Shown here: in pieces, positions 1 to 8,910 of the stretch
Position numbering within the stretch: position 1 is the first letter of the stretch
How the letters are laid out: each line of letters begins with the position of its first letter
Assembly (NCBI RefSeq): GCF_018260395.1
Contig: NZ_JAGLBC010000007.1
Location: 1-42,288, forward strand
From: Psychrobacter sp.
GTDB lineage: Bacteria > Pseudomonadota > Gammaproteobacteria > Pseudomonadales > Moraxellaceae
Length of the DNA stretch: 42,288 nt
Direction of reading: 5' to 3'
Position numbers and translations under genes: made by a program
The notes under the pieces: model-generated
What the model was told of the DNA's origin: nothing
Database searches by the model: none
What the model saw: the letters and a program-made list of their open reading frames with translations, nothing else

Positions 1-10
1 AATATTGTAC

Positions 11-66
11 AGTTAAAATGCCGAGTAGTTAAAGTATTGCATAGTTAAAATACCGGATAGTTAACT
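11..66. repeat. 16-bp imperfect tandem repeat upstream of glyS
   Basis: Three full units and one partial unit begin AGTTAAA at 11, 27, 43 and 59, exactly 16 bp apart, with variable second halves. The array lies in the spacer before glyS. No glyQ 3' end can be seen in the bases available, so glyQ is either upstream of the window or elsewhere. Confidence 0.75.
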
Positions 67-133
67 TAAATAGTTTTGACACATCGTTTATAGTTCATGC
101 CTATTGATAACATCTTCTAAAACAGAGAGTCTC

Positions 134-2254
134 ATGAGTACAATTTTATTCGAACTAGGTAGTGAAGAGCTACCACCAAAAAGCCTAAAACCTTTACGTG
201 ATGCTCTGCTATCTAGCGTTGAGGCACAATTAAAAGAAGCTGGCATCGGTTACGATCAAATTAAAGCCTATGCCGCGCCTCGCCGCTTAGCGATTCAAAT
301 CGAAGGTATCGCAGAAAAACAACCTGACCGCAGAGAACAAAAGCGTGGGCCTGCTATTAAGGCGGCCTATGATGCAGAGGGTAAACCAACACGTGCTGCT
401 GAAGGTTTTGCCAAAGGTTTGGGTATCGATGTTAATGAACTGATGACCATTGAAACTGATAAAGGGAACTATATCGGCTATGAGTTAAAAGTTCAGGGTC
501 AAAAAAGCACGGAGCTTTTACCACAAATTCTCCAAAATGCATTAGACAGCTTACCTATCGCTAAGCGTATGCGATCGGGTGCAAGTCGAGAAGAGTTTGT
601 ACGTCCAGTTAAGTGGTTAGTGTTCATGCAAGACGACCAAATCATACCAGCAACCATTCAAGGTCTGACAACAGGTGTGAAGACCACCCATGGCATTGAA
701 ACGGGTAATATTACCTTAGGTCATAGATACCATTCTAATGATGCATTAATTCCACATGCTAAAGACTATGAGCAGGTATTAGAAGATGCAAAAGTTATTG
801 CTGACTTTGATCGTCGTCAACAAACTATCGTTGAGCGAGTTAAAGAGTTGGCTGATGAGGTTAATGCACAAGCTATCATACCTCAAGACTTATTGGATGA
901 AGTAACTGCCTTAGTTGATTTACCCGTAGCATTACGGGCCAGCTTTGAAGAGCGCTTCTTACAAGTACCTCAAGAGGCTTTAATCAGCACCATGCAAGCC
1001 GATCAAAAATACTTTTGTCTGACTGATACAGAAGGCAAGTTGCAGCCTTACTTCATTTTTATTAGCAATATCGAATCAAAAGACCCCAGCCAAGTGATTA
1101 GTGGCAATGAAAAAGTGGTACGTCCTCGTCTGGCTGATGCAGAATTTTTCTTTTTACAAGATCAAAAGCAGCCATTAATTGAAATGGCAGAAAGTCTTAA
1201 AAATCGTGTATTCCAAGACAAACTAGGTACCATTTGGGAGAAGTCTGAACGTATTGCAAAGCTAGCTACCTTTATTGCTGCTACGCTAAAACAGCAATCT
1301 ATAAAAGGGTTTGAAGACATTGATGTGGAGCAGACCACCCGTGCTGCGATACTATCGAAAGCGGATTTAACCAGCACTTTAGTCGGTGAGTTTCCAGACT
1401 TACAAGGTATTGCAGGCACTTACTATGCCCGCCTAAATGGTGAGCCTGAGACCATAGCGGCAGCAATTGAAGAACAATATTTACCTAAGTTTAGTGGCGA
1501 TGCATTGCCCCAAACGCCAATCGGTATCTGTTTGGCATTGGCCGACCGTCTAGATACTTTGGTTGGTATCTTTGGGATTGATCAAGCACCAACGGGCTCT
1601 AAGGATCCTTTTAGTCTGCGTCGTTCTGCAATCGGGGTGCTACGTATCTTAATTGAAAAGCAGTTACCCATTGATTTAGATCAGTTAATCGAACAGGCGG
1701 TTACTAATTATCAGGGCAAGCTTGAAAACAGCACTAAAACGTTAACTCAGGTCATTGACTTTGTGAATTCACGTTATCGTGCAATGTATACTGAGCAAGG
1801 CGTCGATGTTGATACTATTCAAGCCGTTCAAGCCATTGCTCCTTCGGTGCCGCTAGATTTCGATCAGCGTATTCATGCAGTGAGCCAGTTCCGTAATTTG
1901 CCCCAAGCCGCAACTCTTGCTGAGATTAATAAACGCGTTGCAAACATCTTAGCTAAGTCAGAGGGCATAGTCAGCGATTGTGTAGAGAAGAATTTACTAA
2001 CCCAGGACGCTGAAATAGCCTTATATCAGGCAGTAATGGAAGCAGAAACTACTGTAATACCGTTACAAGCTGTAGCAAACTATACTCAAATTTTGCAGTC
2101 GCTAACCAAGCTTGAAGCACCGCTGACTAATTTCTTTGATAACGTTATGGTGAATAGTGACGACGAAGCGCAAAAAACAAACCGTTTATCGCTACTAAAA
2201 CGTGTGCGTGAATTGTTCCTTACCGTAGCTGATGTGGGCGAATTGCAGATTTAA
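134..2254 (+). CDS. glyS: Glycine--tRNA ligase beta subunit
   Basis: This is the beta subunit of the heterotetrameric (alpha2beta2) glycyl-tRNA synthetase, which charges tRNA-Gly with glycine in the cytoplasm. The protein opens with the family signature [10 protein letters not shown] and carries the conserved [11 protein letters not shown] segment near residue 490, followed by a C-terminal anticodon-binding region. The 706-residue length is normal for the family. The ATG at 134 is chosen because the family begins at [12 protein letters not shown] and an AGAGAG-like ribosome binding site precedes it; an upstream in-frame start at 104 would add ten non-conserved residues. The alpha subunit gene, glyQ, is expected upstream but is not in the window. 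Confidence 0.97.
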   Translation: MSTILFELGSEELPPKSLKPLRDALLSSVEAQLKEAGIGYDQIKAYAAPRRLAIQIEGIAEKQPDRREQKRGPAIKAAYDAEGKPTRAAEGFAKGLGIDVNELMTIETDKGNYIGYELKVQGQKSTELLPQILQNALDSLPIAKRMRSGASREEFVRPVKWLVFMQDDQIIPATIQGLTTGVKTTHGIETGNITLGHRYHSNDALIPHAKDYEQVLEDAKVIADFDRRQQTIVERVKELADEVNAQAIIPQDLLDEVTALVDLPVALRASFEERFLQVPQEALISTMQADQKYFCLTDTEGKLQPYFIFISNIESKDPSQVISGNEKVVRPRLADAEFFFLQDQKQPLIEMAESLKNRVFQDKLGTIWEKSERIAKLATFIAATLKQQSIKGFEDIDVEQTTRAAILSKADLTSTLVGEFPDLQGIAGTYYARLNGEPETIAAAIEEQYLPKFSGDALPQTPIGICLALADRLDTLVGIFGIDQAPTGSKDPFSLRRSAIGVLRILIEKQLPIDLDQLIEQAVTNYQGKLENSTKTLTQVIDFVNSRYRAMYTEQGVDVDTIQAVQAIAPSVPLDFDQRIHAVSQFRNLPQAATLAEINKRVANILAKSEGIVSDCVEKNLLTQDAEIALYQAVMEAETTVIPLQAVANYTQILQSLTKLEAPLTNFFDNVMVNSDDEAQKTNRLSLLKRVRELFLTVADVGELQI

Positions 2255-2634
2255 TTCAGCGCATATTTGGCAAGGTTATTTGTCTACTAAGCTATTAAAT
2301 TATAGCTTGAAACAAAGTAACATATTTAAAAAAAGGCATAGTTTTCAAGTTTATAGCTTTTTTATCAATATGATTTTTTGAGTGGTTTATAAAGTAATTT
2401 ATTAAGTAGTTTATTCAGTAATACGGCTAAATTTTAAATAGCTGATACAGCAGTAATTATGTAAGTAAAAATTACAAGTCTGTATTACCTATTTAAGTAC
2501 GCATATCGCATAATAAAGGCTACATTTTTTATTTAAAATGCTGTTTCTTGTGTTTAATTATTGTTGAGCCAGTGATGAATAGGGCTATTTATAAACCAAG
2601 CTATTTTTATCATATTATTTGGATATAAGTTGTT
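2255..2634. other. Gene-free spacer between glyS and AI-2E permease
   Basis: This is an AT-rich spacer of about 380 bp with no convincing ORF and no clear intrinsic terminator. It holds a 12-bp tandem repeat, listed separately, and presumably the promoter of the permease gene. Confidence 0.6.
2381..2428. repeat. 12-bp imperfect tandem repeat
   Basis: Units start with AGT at 2381, 2393, 2405 and 2417. The first three have the form AGTNNTTTATNN and the fourth is diverged. It belongs to the same class of short spacer duplications seen elsewhere in the window. Confidence 0.6.
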
Positions 2635-3969
2635 ATGACTGAGAACTGGACACGAGAGCGAGTCACACAGCGAGTATTAACCGCAACCTTGCTGGTAATA
2701 TTATTTATTTTGTGTTTTAGGGTGGTGCAATTTTTTATTGTGCCTGCGCTATGGGCAGCCATATTGGCCTATGTGACCTTTCCGGTTTATACCTTCTTTC
2801 ATAAAAAAGTAAAACTAAGCTCTAATATTAGTGCCGCTATTATGACAGTGGGCATTTCTTTAATGCTAGGGATCCCATTAGTTTTGGGTATATTTGTGTT
2901 GCAACAAGAAGCGGTAAGTTTATACAGTGATGTTCTTTATAGAATTAAAGTAGGTTATGTAGATCTTCCGAACGAAATCAAAAATATGCCCGTAATTGGG
3001 CAGCAGATAAAAGATATTCTATGGGAAATTAATAAAGATCCTGAAGCTACTTTGAATGCATTTAGAGCTTGGTTACAATCGCATTTATATTATGGAAAGA
3101 TAGCTTTAGACGTAGCATTTAGTAGTTTAGCCAAGTTGGGTATGGCGTTGATGACTATCTTTTTCTTTTATCGTGATGGCATTAATTTGATACGCCAAAT
3201 ACGTCAAGCTTTAAGTAACATTATTGGCAACCGCATCGATGACTATATTGATTCTGTGGGTTCAACCACCCAAGCTGTGGTTTACGGTATCGGTTTAACC
3301 GCTTTAGCGCAAGCTATTTTGGCAGGACTTGGCTATTATGTTGCCGGTGCACCTAGTCCTATTTTGTTAACGTTGATGACTTTTGTTATTGCTTTAATCC
3401 CTTTTGGCACTCCGTTTGCTTGGATGGGAGTTGCTATCTGGTTAATGACTCAGGGTCATACCCCAGAAGCTATTGGTTTGGCACTGTGGGGGATGTTGGT
3501 TATTAGCTGGGTGGATAATTTAATTCGTCCTATCGTTATCTCAGGCGCTACTAAAATTCCGTTTATTATTATCTTTATCGGTGTGTTAGGCGGTCTGACG
3601 GCATTTGGTTTTGTGGGCTTATTTATTGGACCAGTGTTGTTGGCGATTGCGTTAGCAGTCTGGCGTGAATGGATTAATCAACATCGCAATGTTATTTTTG
3701 CACCGTATTATACCAAGCTTAATCAGCATCACTGGAAACCTGCAGATAGACCCATGTCCTTTGAGCTATCTCCTGATGTGGTTTCTTTTAGCAAATATCC
3801 TTTTGCTGATTCTGCGATACACGGCCCTGATAAAGTAGATGCACATAGTACTGACAATTGTGATGAGCGGGTTAAGCGTTCAAAGGTAAGCGAGTCAATC
3901 CCTAAGTCTATTCACTCTGATGACGGCATAAAGGTAGAGTCTCCTGTGAAATCAGACAAGGATAAGTAG
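2635..3969 (+). CDS. AI-2E family (PerM/TqsA-like) membrane transporter
   Basis: This polytopic inner-membrane protein of 444 residues belongs to the AI-2E transporter family (PF01594), whose members act as putative exporters or permeases for small molecules, including autoinducer-2 and sodium. Hydrophobic segments lie near residues 15-75, 165-185 and 215-345, with the typical family sequence GxxTAFGFVGLFIGPVLLA near residue 320. After about residue 355 the protein continues as a hydrophilic, lysine- and serine-rich tail of roughly 90 residues that is not expected from the core family. The substrate cannot be assigned. It is followed closely by pdxB on the same strand. Confidence 0.88.
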   Translation: MTENWTRERVTQRVLTATLLVILFILCFRVVQFFIVPALWAAILAYVTFPVYTFFHKKVKLSSNISAAIMTVGISLMLGIPLVLGIFVLQQEAVSLYSDVLYRIKVGYVDLPNEIKNMPVIGQQIKDILWEINKDPEATLNAFRAWLQSHLYYGKIALDVAFSSLAKLGMALMTIFFFYRDGINLIRQIRQALSNIIGNRIDDYIDSVGSTTQAVVYGIGLTALAQAILAGLGYYVAGAPSPILLTLMTFVIALIPFGTPFAWMGVAIWLMTQGHTPEAIGLALWGMLVISWVDNLIRPIVISGATKIPFIIIFIGVLGGLTAFGFVGLFIGPVLLAIALAVWREWINQHRNVIFAPYYTKLNQHHWKPADRPMSFELSPDVVSFSKYPFADSAIHGPDKVDAHSTDNCDERVKRSKVSESIPKSIHSDDGIKVESPVKSDKDK

Positions 3970-3973
3970 CAAT

Positions 3974-4025
3974 CATGAGTGATAAGAATAAATAGTTATC
4001 ATAAGTCATAAGGATAAGTAATTAG
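3974..4025. repeat. 26-bp tandem duplication before pdxB
   Basis: Copies at 3974-3999 and 4000-4025 match at 20 of 26 positions. The second copy ends next to the pdxB start codon, so the duplication carries AGGATAAGTAA-like sequence that may serve as the ribosome binding site. Confidence 0.65.
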
Positions 4026-4026
4026 C

Positions 4027-5250
4027 ATGCTCACCATTCTTGCAGATAGCAATATTACGCACTTACATGACTATTTCAATGAGCAGGTTTTACAACACCC
4101 GATTAAAGTTATCGCAATGGCCGGTCGCGAAATTGATGCGGCTATTATAGATAAGTATCAGCCTGATGCCTTATTAGTGCGTTCAGTTACTAAGGTTAAT
4201 GCTGATTTATTGGCGAATAATCATAGCATTAAGTATGTGGGTTCTGCCACTATTGGAACTGATCATGTTGATCAAGATTATCTACTACAACGAGCTATCT
4301 ATTTTACTAATGCAGGTGGTTGCAGCAAGCATTCGGTAGCACAGTATGTATTAACAGCAATTTTTGCTTTACGCCCTGAGTATTGGAATCAGGCTCATTT
4401 ATCGCACCTTGCTATTTCTCAAGCTGCTTTACCCTCTCAAGCTGCTTTACCCTCTCAAGCTACTTTAACCTCTCAAGCTACTTTAACTTCTCAAGCTACT
4501 AGCGTTAAGTTAGGCATTATCGGGCTGGGTAATATTGGCAGTACTTTGGCAAGCTATGCTCTAGACATAGGTTGGCAGGTATTGGGCTATGATCCCTTAA
4601 TACCGAAATCTGAGATTAATAATGCAAGCTTTGAGCAAGTGCTTAGTGAAAGCGATGTAATTAGTCTACATGTGCCATTGACCAAAGTTATGGATAGTCA
4701 ATACCCGACTTATCATTTAATCGACCATGCTGCTTTGGCAAAAATACCCTCACACACATTATTAATCAATACAGCTCGTGGTCCAGTAATCAATGAAGCG
4801 GATTTATTGCATTCATTACAACATACTGAGTCTAATCAAGACCAGCGTGATATCGTGCTTGATGTATTCGAGCATGAGCCCTATGTGTCAGCAGTGCTAC
4901 TAGACAAATTAGCAATTGCAACTCCCCATATTGCCGGCTATACCCTTGAAGGTAAACTACGTGGGACTCAAATCATTTTCGATCATTTTTTAAAGGTTTT
5001 TGGTACTGAAGGGACTAAGCAAATTAAGGTAAAAAAAGCGTATTTAATGGATCAGTTGTTGCCAGAAAACCCTTATCACTGGTCGCAGTTAAAGCAGGCT
5101 CATCAGAAGTTGTCTCAGTTTTATGATATTAAAGCTGATGATGGTCTATTAAGGAGCTGCATTAATGAACAGGCTCAGGCAGTATTGGGTGCTGACTTTG
5201 ATTCGCTTCGAAAAAACTATAATTTACGTCGTGAGTGGTTGTTTCAATAA
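4027..5250 (+). CDS. pdxB: Erythronate-4-phosphate dehydrogenase
   Basis: PdxB oxidises 4-phospho-erythronate in the DXP-dependent route to pyridoxal 5'-phosphate. The protein has the D-2-hydroxyacid dehydrogenase layout: an N-terminal catalytic segment with the substrate-loop sequence SVTKVN, the NAD-binding GLGNIGS near residues 166-172, the catalytic-arginine segment NTARGP, and the catalytic-histidine segment TPHIAGYTLEGK, then a C-terminal dimerisation region. At 407 residues it is longer than typical PdxB (about 380). The excess is an insertion at residues 131-158, made of repeated SQAALP and SQATLT units just before the Rossmann fold. The epmA gene follows 46 bp downstream. Confidence 0.93.
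   Translation: MLTILADSNITHLHDYFNEQVLQHPIKVIAMAGREIDAAIIDKYQPDALLVRSVTKVNADLLANNHSIKYVGSATIGTDHVDQDYLLQRAIYFTNAGGCSKHSVAQYVLTAIFALRPEYWNQAHLSHLAISQAALPSQAALPSQATLTSQATLTSQATSVKLGIIGLGNIGSTLASYALDIGWQVLGYDPLIPKSEINNASFEQVLSESDVISLHVPLTKVMDSQYPTYHLIDHAALAKIPSHTLLINTARGPVINEADLLHSLQHTESNQDQRDIVLDVFEHEPYVSAVLLDKLAIATPHIAGYTLEGKLRGTQIIFDHFLKVFGTEGTKQIKVKKAYLMDQLLPENPYHWSQLKQAHQKLSQFYDIKADDGLLRSCINEQAQAVLGADFDSLRKNYNLRREWLFQ
4417..4500 (+). repeat. 18-bp in-frame minisatellite inside pdxB
   Basis: Four 18-bp units (4417-4434, 4435-4452, 4453-4470 and 4471-4488) and a 12-bp partial unit (4489-4500) start with TCTCAAGCT. The first two units are identical. The period is a multiple of three, so it encodes SQAALP twice, SQATLT twice and then SQAT without breaking the frame. 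Confidence 0.95.
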
Positions 5251-5296
5251 GATTGTCCACTTATATTGATGCACCAAATTAGCTTAAGAGTAAATT

Positions 5297-6286
5297 ATGC
5301 CAAATTCAAAACCAGTTAGCCGCTGCGACTATCAGCCTACTATGAGCCTAAACATGGCTTTTAAACGTGCACAACTTATAGGGCAAATTCGACAGTTTTT
5401 TGCTGATCGTCAAGTATTAGAGGTACAAACACCTTTGATGTCGCAGGCGGGTAATACCGATGTTTTTGTGCCTTCAATCTCTACCAATATCACTGTTGCT
5501 GATAAACCCAGAACATACTATCTGCATACGTCGCCTGAGTTTGCGATGAAGCGAATGCTTGCGACATGGAAAGTGGCAATATATCAAATTTGCCCTGTAT
5601 TTCGAGATAACGAGGCGGGTCGTCGCCATAATAGCGAGTTCACCATGCTTGAGTGGTATCGCCCCGGCTTTAACTTAGAAGCTCTGGCCGCTGAGCTGTC
5701 TGAGTTACTGGCAATAGTGTATGGACAGCCACAAGCTTTAACCCACTATAGTTATAGTCAAGCTTTTATTGATTATGCGGGTATTCATCCACTGAATGCT
5801 AGCCTTGAAGCGATTATTTCAGCTGCCAAGGAGCAAGGGTTAGGTGAACTTGACTTAGGTGAGGATCGCCAAGGCTGGCTTGATGTGCTATTTAGCCATT
5901 TGGTAGAGCCTAATCTGGGCCATGAAATACCGACGCTGATTACCGACTATCCACCTGCTACCGCAGCCTTGGCCAAAGTTGAGGTCGATGAGCAGGGCAA
6001 TGAGGTGGCCAAACGCTTCGAGCTATATATCAAGGGGATTGAGATTGCCAATGCTTATGATGAGCTAGCCGATAGTCAGGCATTAAAGGCACGATTTGAG
6101 CAAGATAATGTGGAGCGGGCTCAGCGTGGTTTGCCGGTGATGCCTATTGATGAGCGTCTAGTAGCAGCTTGTGATGACCTGCCAGCCTGTAGCGGCATTG
6201 CGCTGGGTGTGGATAGACTGCTAATGGTATTAACAGATTCCAAGCGTATTGAGGAAGTGATTGGCTTTAGTTTGGATAAGGCTTAA
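5297..6286 (+). CDS. epmA: Elongation factor P--(R)-beta-lysine ligase
   Basis: EpmA (GenX/PoxA) is a class II lysyl-tRNA-synthetase paralogue that attaches beta-lysine to a lysine of elongation factor P, easing translation of proline stretches. The protein lacks the N-terminal tRNA anticodon-binding domain of LysRS and begins directly with the catalytic core. It contains the motif 2 region RDNEAGRRHNSEFTMLEWY near residues 102-121 and the motif 3 sequence GIALGVDRLLM near residue 300. Its length of 329 residues is normal. The partners epmB and efp are not in the window. Confidence 0.95.
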   Translation: MPNSKPVSRCDYQPTMSLNMAFKRAQLIGQIRQFFADRQVLEVQTPLMSQAGNTDVFVPSISTNITVADKPRTYYLHTSPEFAMKRMLATWKVAIYQICPVFRDNEAGRRHNSEFTMLEWYRPGFNLEALAAELSELLAIVYGQPQALTHYSYSQAFIDYAGIHPLNASLEAIISAAKEQGLGELDLGEDRQGWLDVLFSHLVEPNLGHEIPTLITDYPPATAALAKVEVDEQGNEVAKRFELYIKGIEIANAYDELADSQALKARFEQDNVERAQRGLPVMPIDERLVAACDDLPACSGIALGVDRLLMVLTDSKRIEEVIGFSLDKA

Positions 6287-6309
6287 TTTTTTTAATTATC
6301 AATCAAACC

Positions 6310-6492
6310 TTACTTGGTATCTTTAGATTTAAAGTCTTTCATCATCTTACTTAACGTTTTGCTATTGTCATAAAAGGCTCGGCAACCGGGACAAAAAAAC
6401 AGATGAGAGTGTAAATGGGTTTTCTCGGCCAAAGTTAGAGGACGTTCTTGCCCATCGCTGGCAATTTGAGTAATGCGGTTACAGTTTTTCAT
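6310..6492 (-). CDS. Small zinc-finger anti-sigma factor candidate
   Basis: This 60-residue cytoplasmic protein carries H30-x3-C34-x2-C37, the core of the zinc-binding anti-sigma (ZAS, zf-HC2-like) motif, and an upstream Cys at position 4 that may complete the site. It has no membrane segment, so it would be a soluble anti-sigma factor or a redox- or metal-responsive partner. It is the last gene of the minus-strand run, 135 bp after the ECF sigma gene. A similar sigma plus small ZAS protein arrangement is known in Neisseria. Direct inhibition of the sigma factor is inferred from motif and position. Confidence 0.75.
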   Translation of the reverse strand: MKNCNRITQIASDGQERPLTLAEKTHLHSHLFFCPGCRAFYDNSKTLSKMMKDFKSKDTK

Positions 6493-6535
6493 AATTGAGC
6501 GTGTCCTTAATTCAAGCTATGTCTTAATCTATAAA

Positions 6536-6575
6536 TGTTTCATTGTTTCGATGCTTCAATGTTTTATTTTTTCAA
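6536..6575. repeat. 8-bp imperfect repeats between sigma and anti-sigma genes
   Basis: Consecutive 8-bp units TGTTTCAT, TGTTTCGA, TGCTTCAA, TGTTTTAT and TTTTTCAA fill 6536-6575 in the 135-bp spacer. They may be part of the slippage-derived spacer DNA common in this window rather than a binding site. Confidence 0.5.
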
Positions 6576-6627
6576 TGAGCCTATTTGCTAAGTGCGGTTA
6601 ATATCCATACCTATCAATGATTGAATC

Positions 6628-7251
6628 TCAATGATTAAACCACTTAATGGTCAGACAGGTCTGTAATCCTAACCTTGCGCGGTGCATCAGGACATAGTAA
6701 TTGCTAGAACTGATTTTTAGACTATTGCAAATCTCTTGCGTTTCAAGTTCGACATACTCTTTCATCAAAAACGCCCGAGCCTGCTCACTAGGCAGATTGG
6801 TTAAGCAGGCTTCCAAAACTTGCCAAAACCCTTCAGAATGAACGTGCATTTCAGGGTCGCACCAGCTATTATCAAATTGTTTGGGTTTACATTCGGGGTG
6901 CCAAGAGCCTGCCTCATCAAACAAAGCATCCATTAAGCTATCATCGCAGCCCTCCTCAAAACCTTCTTTTAATCCCTTTAAGCTTGAAACACTTGAGTAT
7001 TTACTGTCTTTACGAATATGGTCAACGATTTTGTTTTTCAAAATTGCAAATACCCAACTTTTAAAAGCTGAATTGCCTTTAAACTGACCGCCATATTGAA
7101 GTGCAGAGAGTAAGGCGTCTTGCACTACATCCTCTGCCATATGATAATCATCGAGTTGCAGGAGTGCAAAAGCCAACATCTGATGGCGTACTCCCTCAAC
7201 AAATTCGGGGGTAATGCTGGCGTGATTTGGGTTAGGGTCTACATCGCTCAT
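6628..7251 (-). CDS. ECF sigma-70 family RNA polymerase sigma factor
   Basis: This 207-residue protein has the two-domain ECF layout. Region 2 lies around residues 20-85, with MAEDVVQDALLSAL and SWVFAILKNKIVDHIRK. Region 4 lies around residues 140-200, with LPSEQARAFLMKEYVELE and a helix-turn-helix that includes ICNSLKISSSNYYVLMHRAR. The two are joined by a longer acidic linker containing WHPECKP. It resembles the subgroup of sigma factors found near DUF692 and DoxX genes in proteobacteria (TIGR02943-like; recalled, not searched). It sits 61 bp after the DoxX gene and before a zinc-finger anti-sigma candidate, and probably activates the hvf genes. Confidence 0.88.
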   Translation of the reverse strand: MSDVDPNPNHASITPEFVEGVRHQMLAFALLQLDDYHMAEDVVQDALLSALQYGGQFKGNSAFKSWVFAILKNKIVDHIRKDSKYSSVSSLKGLKEGFEEGCDDSLMDALFDEAGSWHPECKPKQFDNSWCDPEMHVHSEGFWQVLEACLTNLPSEQARAFLMKEYVELETQEICNSLKISSSNYYVLMHRARLGLQTCLTIKWFNH

Positions 7252-7312
7252 TTTTAAAAATCTTTTTTTAATAGCTACTTAAAGAAGGTAGGTAAAATTT
7301 TATCGCATAATA

Positions 7313-7969
7313 TTAATGTCTGTTTGAGGCTGAAGGATTAAACCAATAATCCAAACCAACAAATCGACCTGCTCCATAAAATAAAGTAACCAGTAGCATA
7401 ATGGCATAAGTGGCCGCAAATTCGATACCATTGTTTAGAATAACAAAATTGCCAGTTTCAGTAAGCCAGTCGTAATTGCCATGAGTTTGTAGAATCTCAC
7501 GTGCTTTATCGAGTCGTAAAGCAGCTTCGTGTGAGTTGGTAAGGCTTGCTTCACTGCCCCAAAACCCAAAACTATTCATAAGACTTGATAAACTGGTCTC
7601 AGGATTGGTCGGCGTAATGGCATACCAACCATTGCTCCAGTGGACAGTAACCATAGCTACGAGCATGGTGATAATTAAGGATAAGGAGACAAACCGCGTA
7701 CCAATGCCCAATAGCAGCATAATACCGCCGACAAGCTCAGCTAAAATGACCAATACGGCCATGAGAGTAGGCATCATAAACCCTAAACCCCACTCACTAT
7801 TGCCAAACCATTGAACAATATCCTCAAAGCTCATTAGCTTGGTCCAACCGGCACTGATAAAAATAGGCGCAAGGTATAAGCGTATCGCTAAAGGGGCGAG
7901 AAAATCTAATAATTCAACTCGTGATACGACTCCATTAAAAGGTCGTAGCGTCGTACTGACAAAGCTCAT
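7313..7969 (-). CDS. DoxX family membrane protein of the hvf operon
   Basis: This 218-residue inner-membrane protein has an N-terminal segment LAPIFISAGWTKL, typical of DoxX, about four hydrophobic helices and a hydrophilic extracytoplasmic loop of roughly 60 residues before the last helix. Its ATG overlaps the hvfC stop as ATGA, indicating translational coupling. DoxX-like proteins are frequent fourth members of HvfA/B/C loci, where a role in redox or membrane handling of the modified peptide has been suggested; the function is not settled. The coupling to hvfC is visible in the sequence, while the role in copper or RiPP biology is inferred. Confidence 0.85.
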   Translation of the reverse strand: MSFVSTTLRPFNGVVSRVELLDFLAPLAIRLYLAPIFISAGWTKLMSFEDIVQWFGNSEWGLGFMMPTLMAVLVILAELVGGIMLLLGIGTRFVSLSLIITMLVAMVTVHWSNGWYAITPTNPETSLSSLMNSFGFWGSEASLTNSHEAALRLDKAREILQTHGNYDWLTETGNFVILNNGIEFAATYAIMLLVTLFYGAGRFVGLDYWFNPSASNRH

Positions 7970-8910
7970 AAGATAGTTTCTTTTTTGAAGGGGTTGTTAA
8001 AGGGATTGTTAATGTCATTAGTGTTGTTGTTCGTGTCATTAGTGTCATTGGCAATAAGGGGCAATAAAACCTGTTGTTGCAACAATTGCTGAATCAAAGG
8101 TATTCCAAATGATATCAATATTGTTGTCTCTTCAAATCCTAAATGATCCGCAAACTTTTGCATAAGTTGGGTTAAAGCCTCCTCTGAAGCATCAATAGGA
8201 GCATCAACTTTAATAAATTCGATTAAAGCGTGAGTCAGCGCATTAACCGTCATAAATTGCACCTTATGTGTATTATTTCGATAGACCAAATAGAAGCTGT
8301 CATCTAAAGTAGATGGTTTAAAGTCGGCACTAATCTGATGAACCGGCCAATGGTAATGTAGGTTTTGAAGCGTTGGGTTAACGGCTAAATAATCCGCATG
8401 CAGACCTAAACTTAGGATAGTATCCTGATTTATCTCATAACCAAGTGTTGGTTCATATTCGGGCTCAATATAATACGTGTCTACTTTAAGCTCAGACCAT
8501 TCATAATCAGCTAACTCAGCGAAAAATGGCGGCAAGTTTAAGCTCTCTAAAACACCCTTATTAGATAGATAATCGACAAAGTGCTGATTGATTTCAGTAA
8601 AATAGGGGCTGTGGCAAGGATAGTGCAAAAAGAACTGATGGCAAACCTGCAACCACTGTGCATCGCTAAGCAAGCTTTGACAAACAGGAAAGCACTTATC
8701 TAAAAAACCACAAACATTATTAAAAATAAGCGTCTGATAGAGACTGCCCACACGGTTAGATAGAGATGAGGAGGCTATAGCACTAGAACGGTTTAAAGCT
8801 GACAAGGGTTTTTGTTCACGTAAATATCGGCCAAAGCTTTGCTGAAAGTCTGCTAAGGTACTGGCTTGTCTAGTTTCATGGTTTAATACTGTGTTAGTAG
8901 ATAAGGTCAT
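7966..8910 (-). CDS. hvfC: HvfC-type RiPP maturation partner (DUF2063 N-terminal domain)
   Basis: HvfC proteins bind the DUF692 (MNIO) enzyme and help it recognise the HvfA precursor. The N-terminal half contains LADFQQSFGRYLREQ and a helical region typical of the DUF2063 family. The C-terminal half is an alpha/beta domain resembling a RiPP recognition element region in this family. I chose the ATG at 8910 because AGGA lies nine bases upstream; in-frame starts up to 8952 would place more of the gene inside hvfB. The chosen start still overlaps the hvfB end by 17 bp. The C-terminus carries an odd Asn/Thr-rich tail with NDTNDT and NNPFNNPF encoded by short repeats. Confidence 0.88.
   Translation of the reverse strand: MTLSTNTVLNHETRQASTLADFQQSFGRYLREQKPLSALNRSSAIASSSLSNRVGSLYQTLIFNNVCGFLDKCFPVCQSLLSDAQWLQVCHQFFLHYPCHSPYFTEINQHFVDYLSNKGVLESLNLPPFFAELADYEWSELKVDTYYIEPEYEPTLGYEINQDTILSLGLHADYLAVNPTLQNLHYHWPVHQISADFKPSTLDDSFYLVYRNNTHKVQFMTVNALTHALIEFIKVDAPIDASEEALTQLMQKFADHLGFEETTILISFGIPLIQQLLQQQVLLPLIANDTNDTNNNTNDINNPFNNPFKKETIL

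Noticed and set aside
89..94. Quinolone-resistance change in ParC (residue numbers)
   Set aside because: These are protein residue positions near the start of the region; the key Ser94 and Glu98 are unchanged, so there is no sign of resistance.
1162..1419. Open frame opposite glyS
   Set aside because: It lies entirely inside a conserved essential gene on the other strand and has no protein-like features or ribosome binding site.
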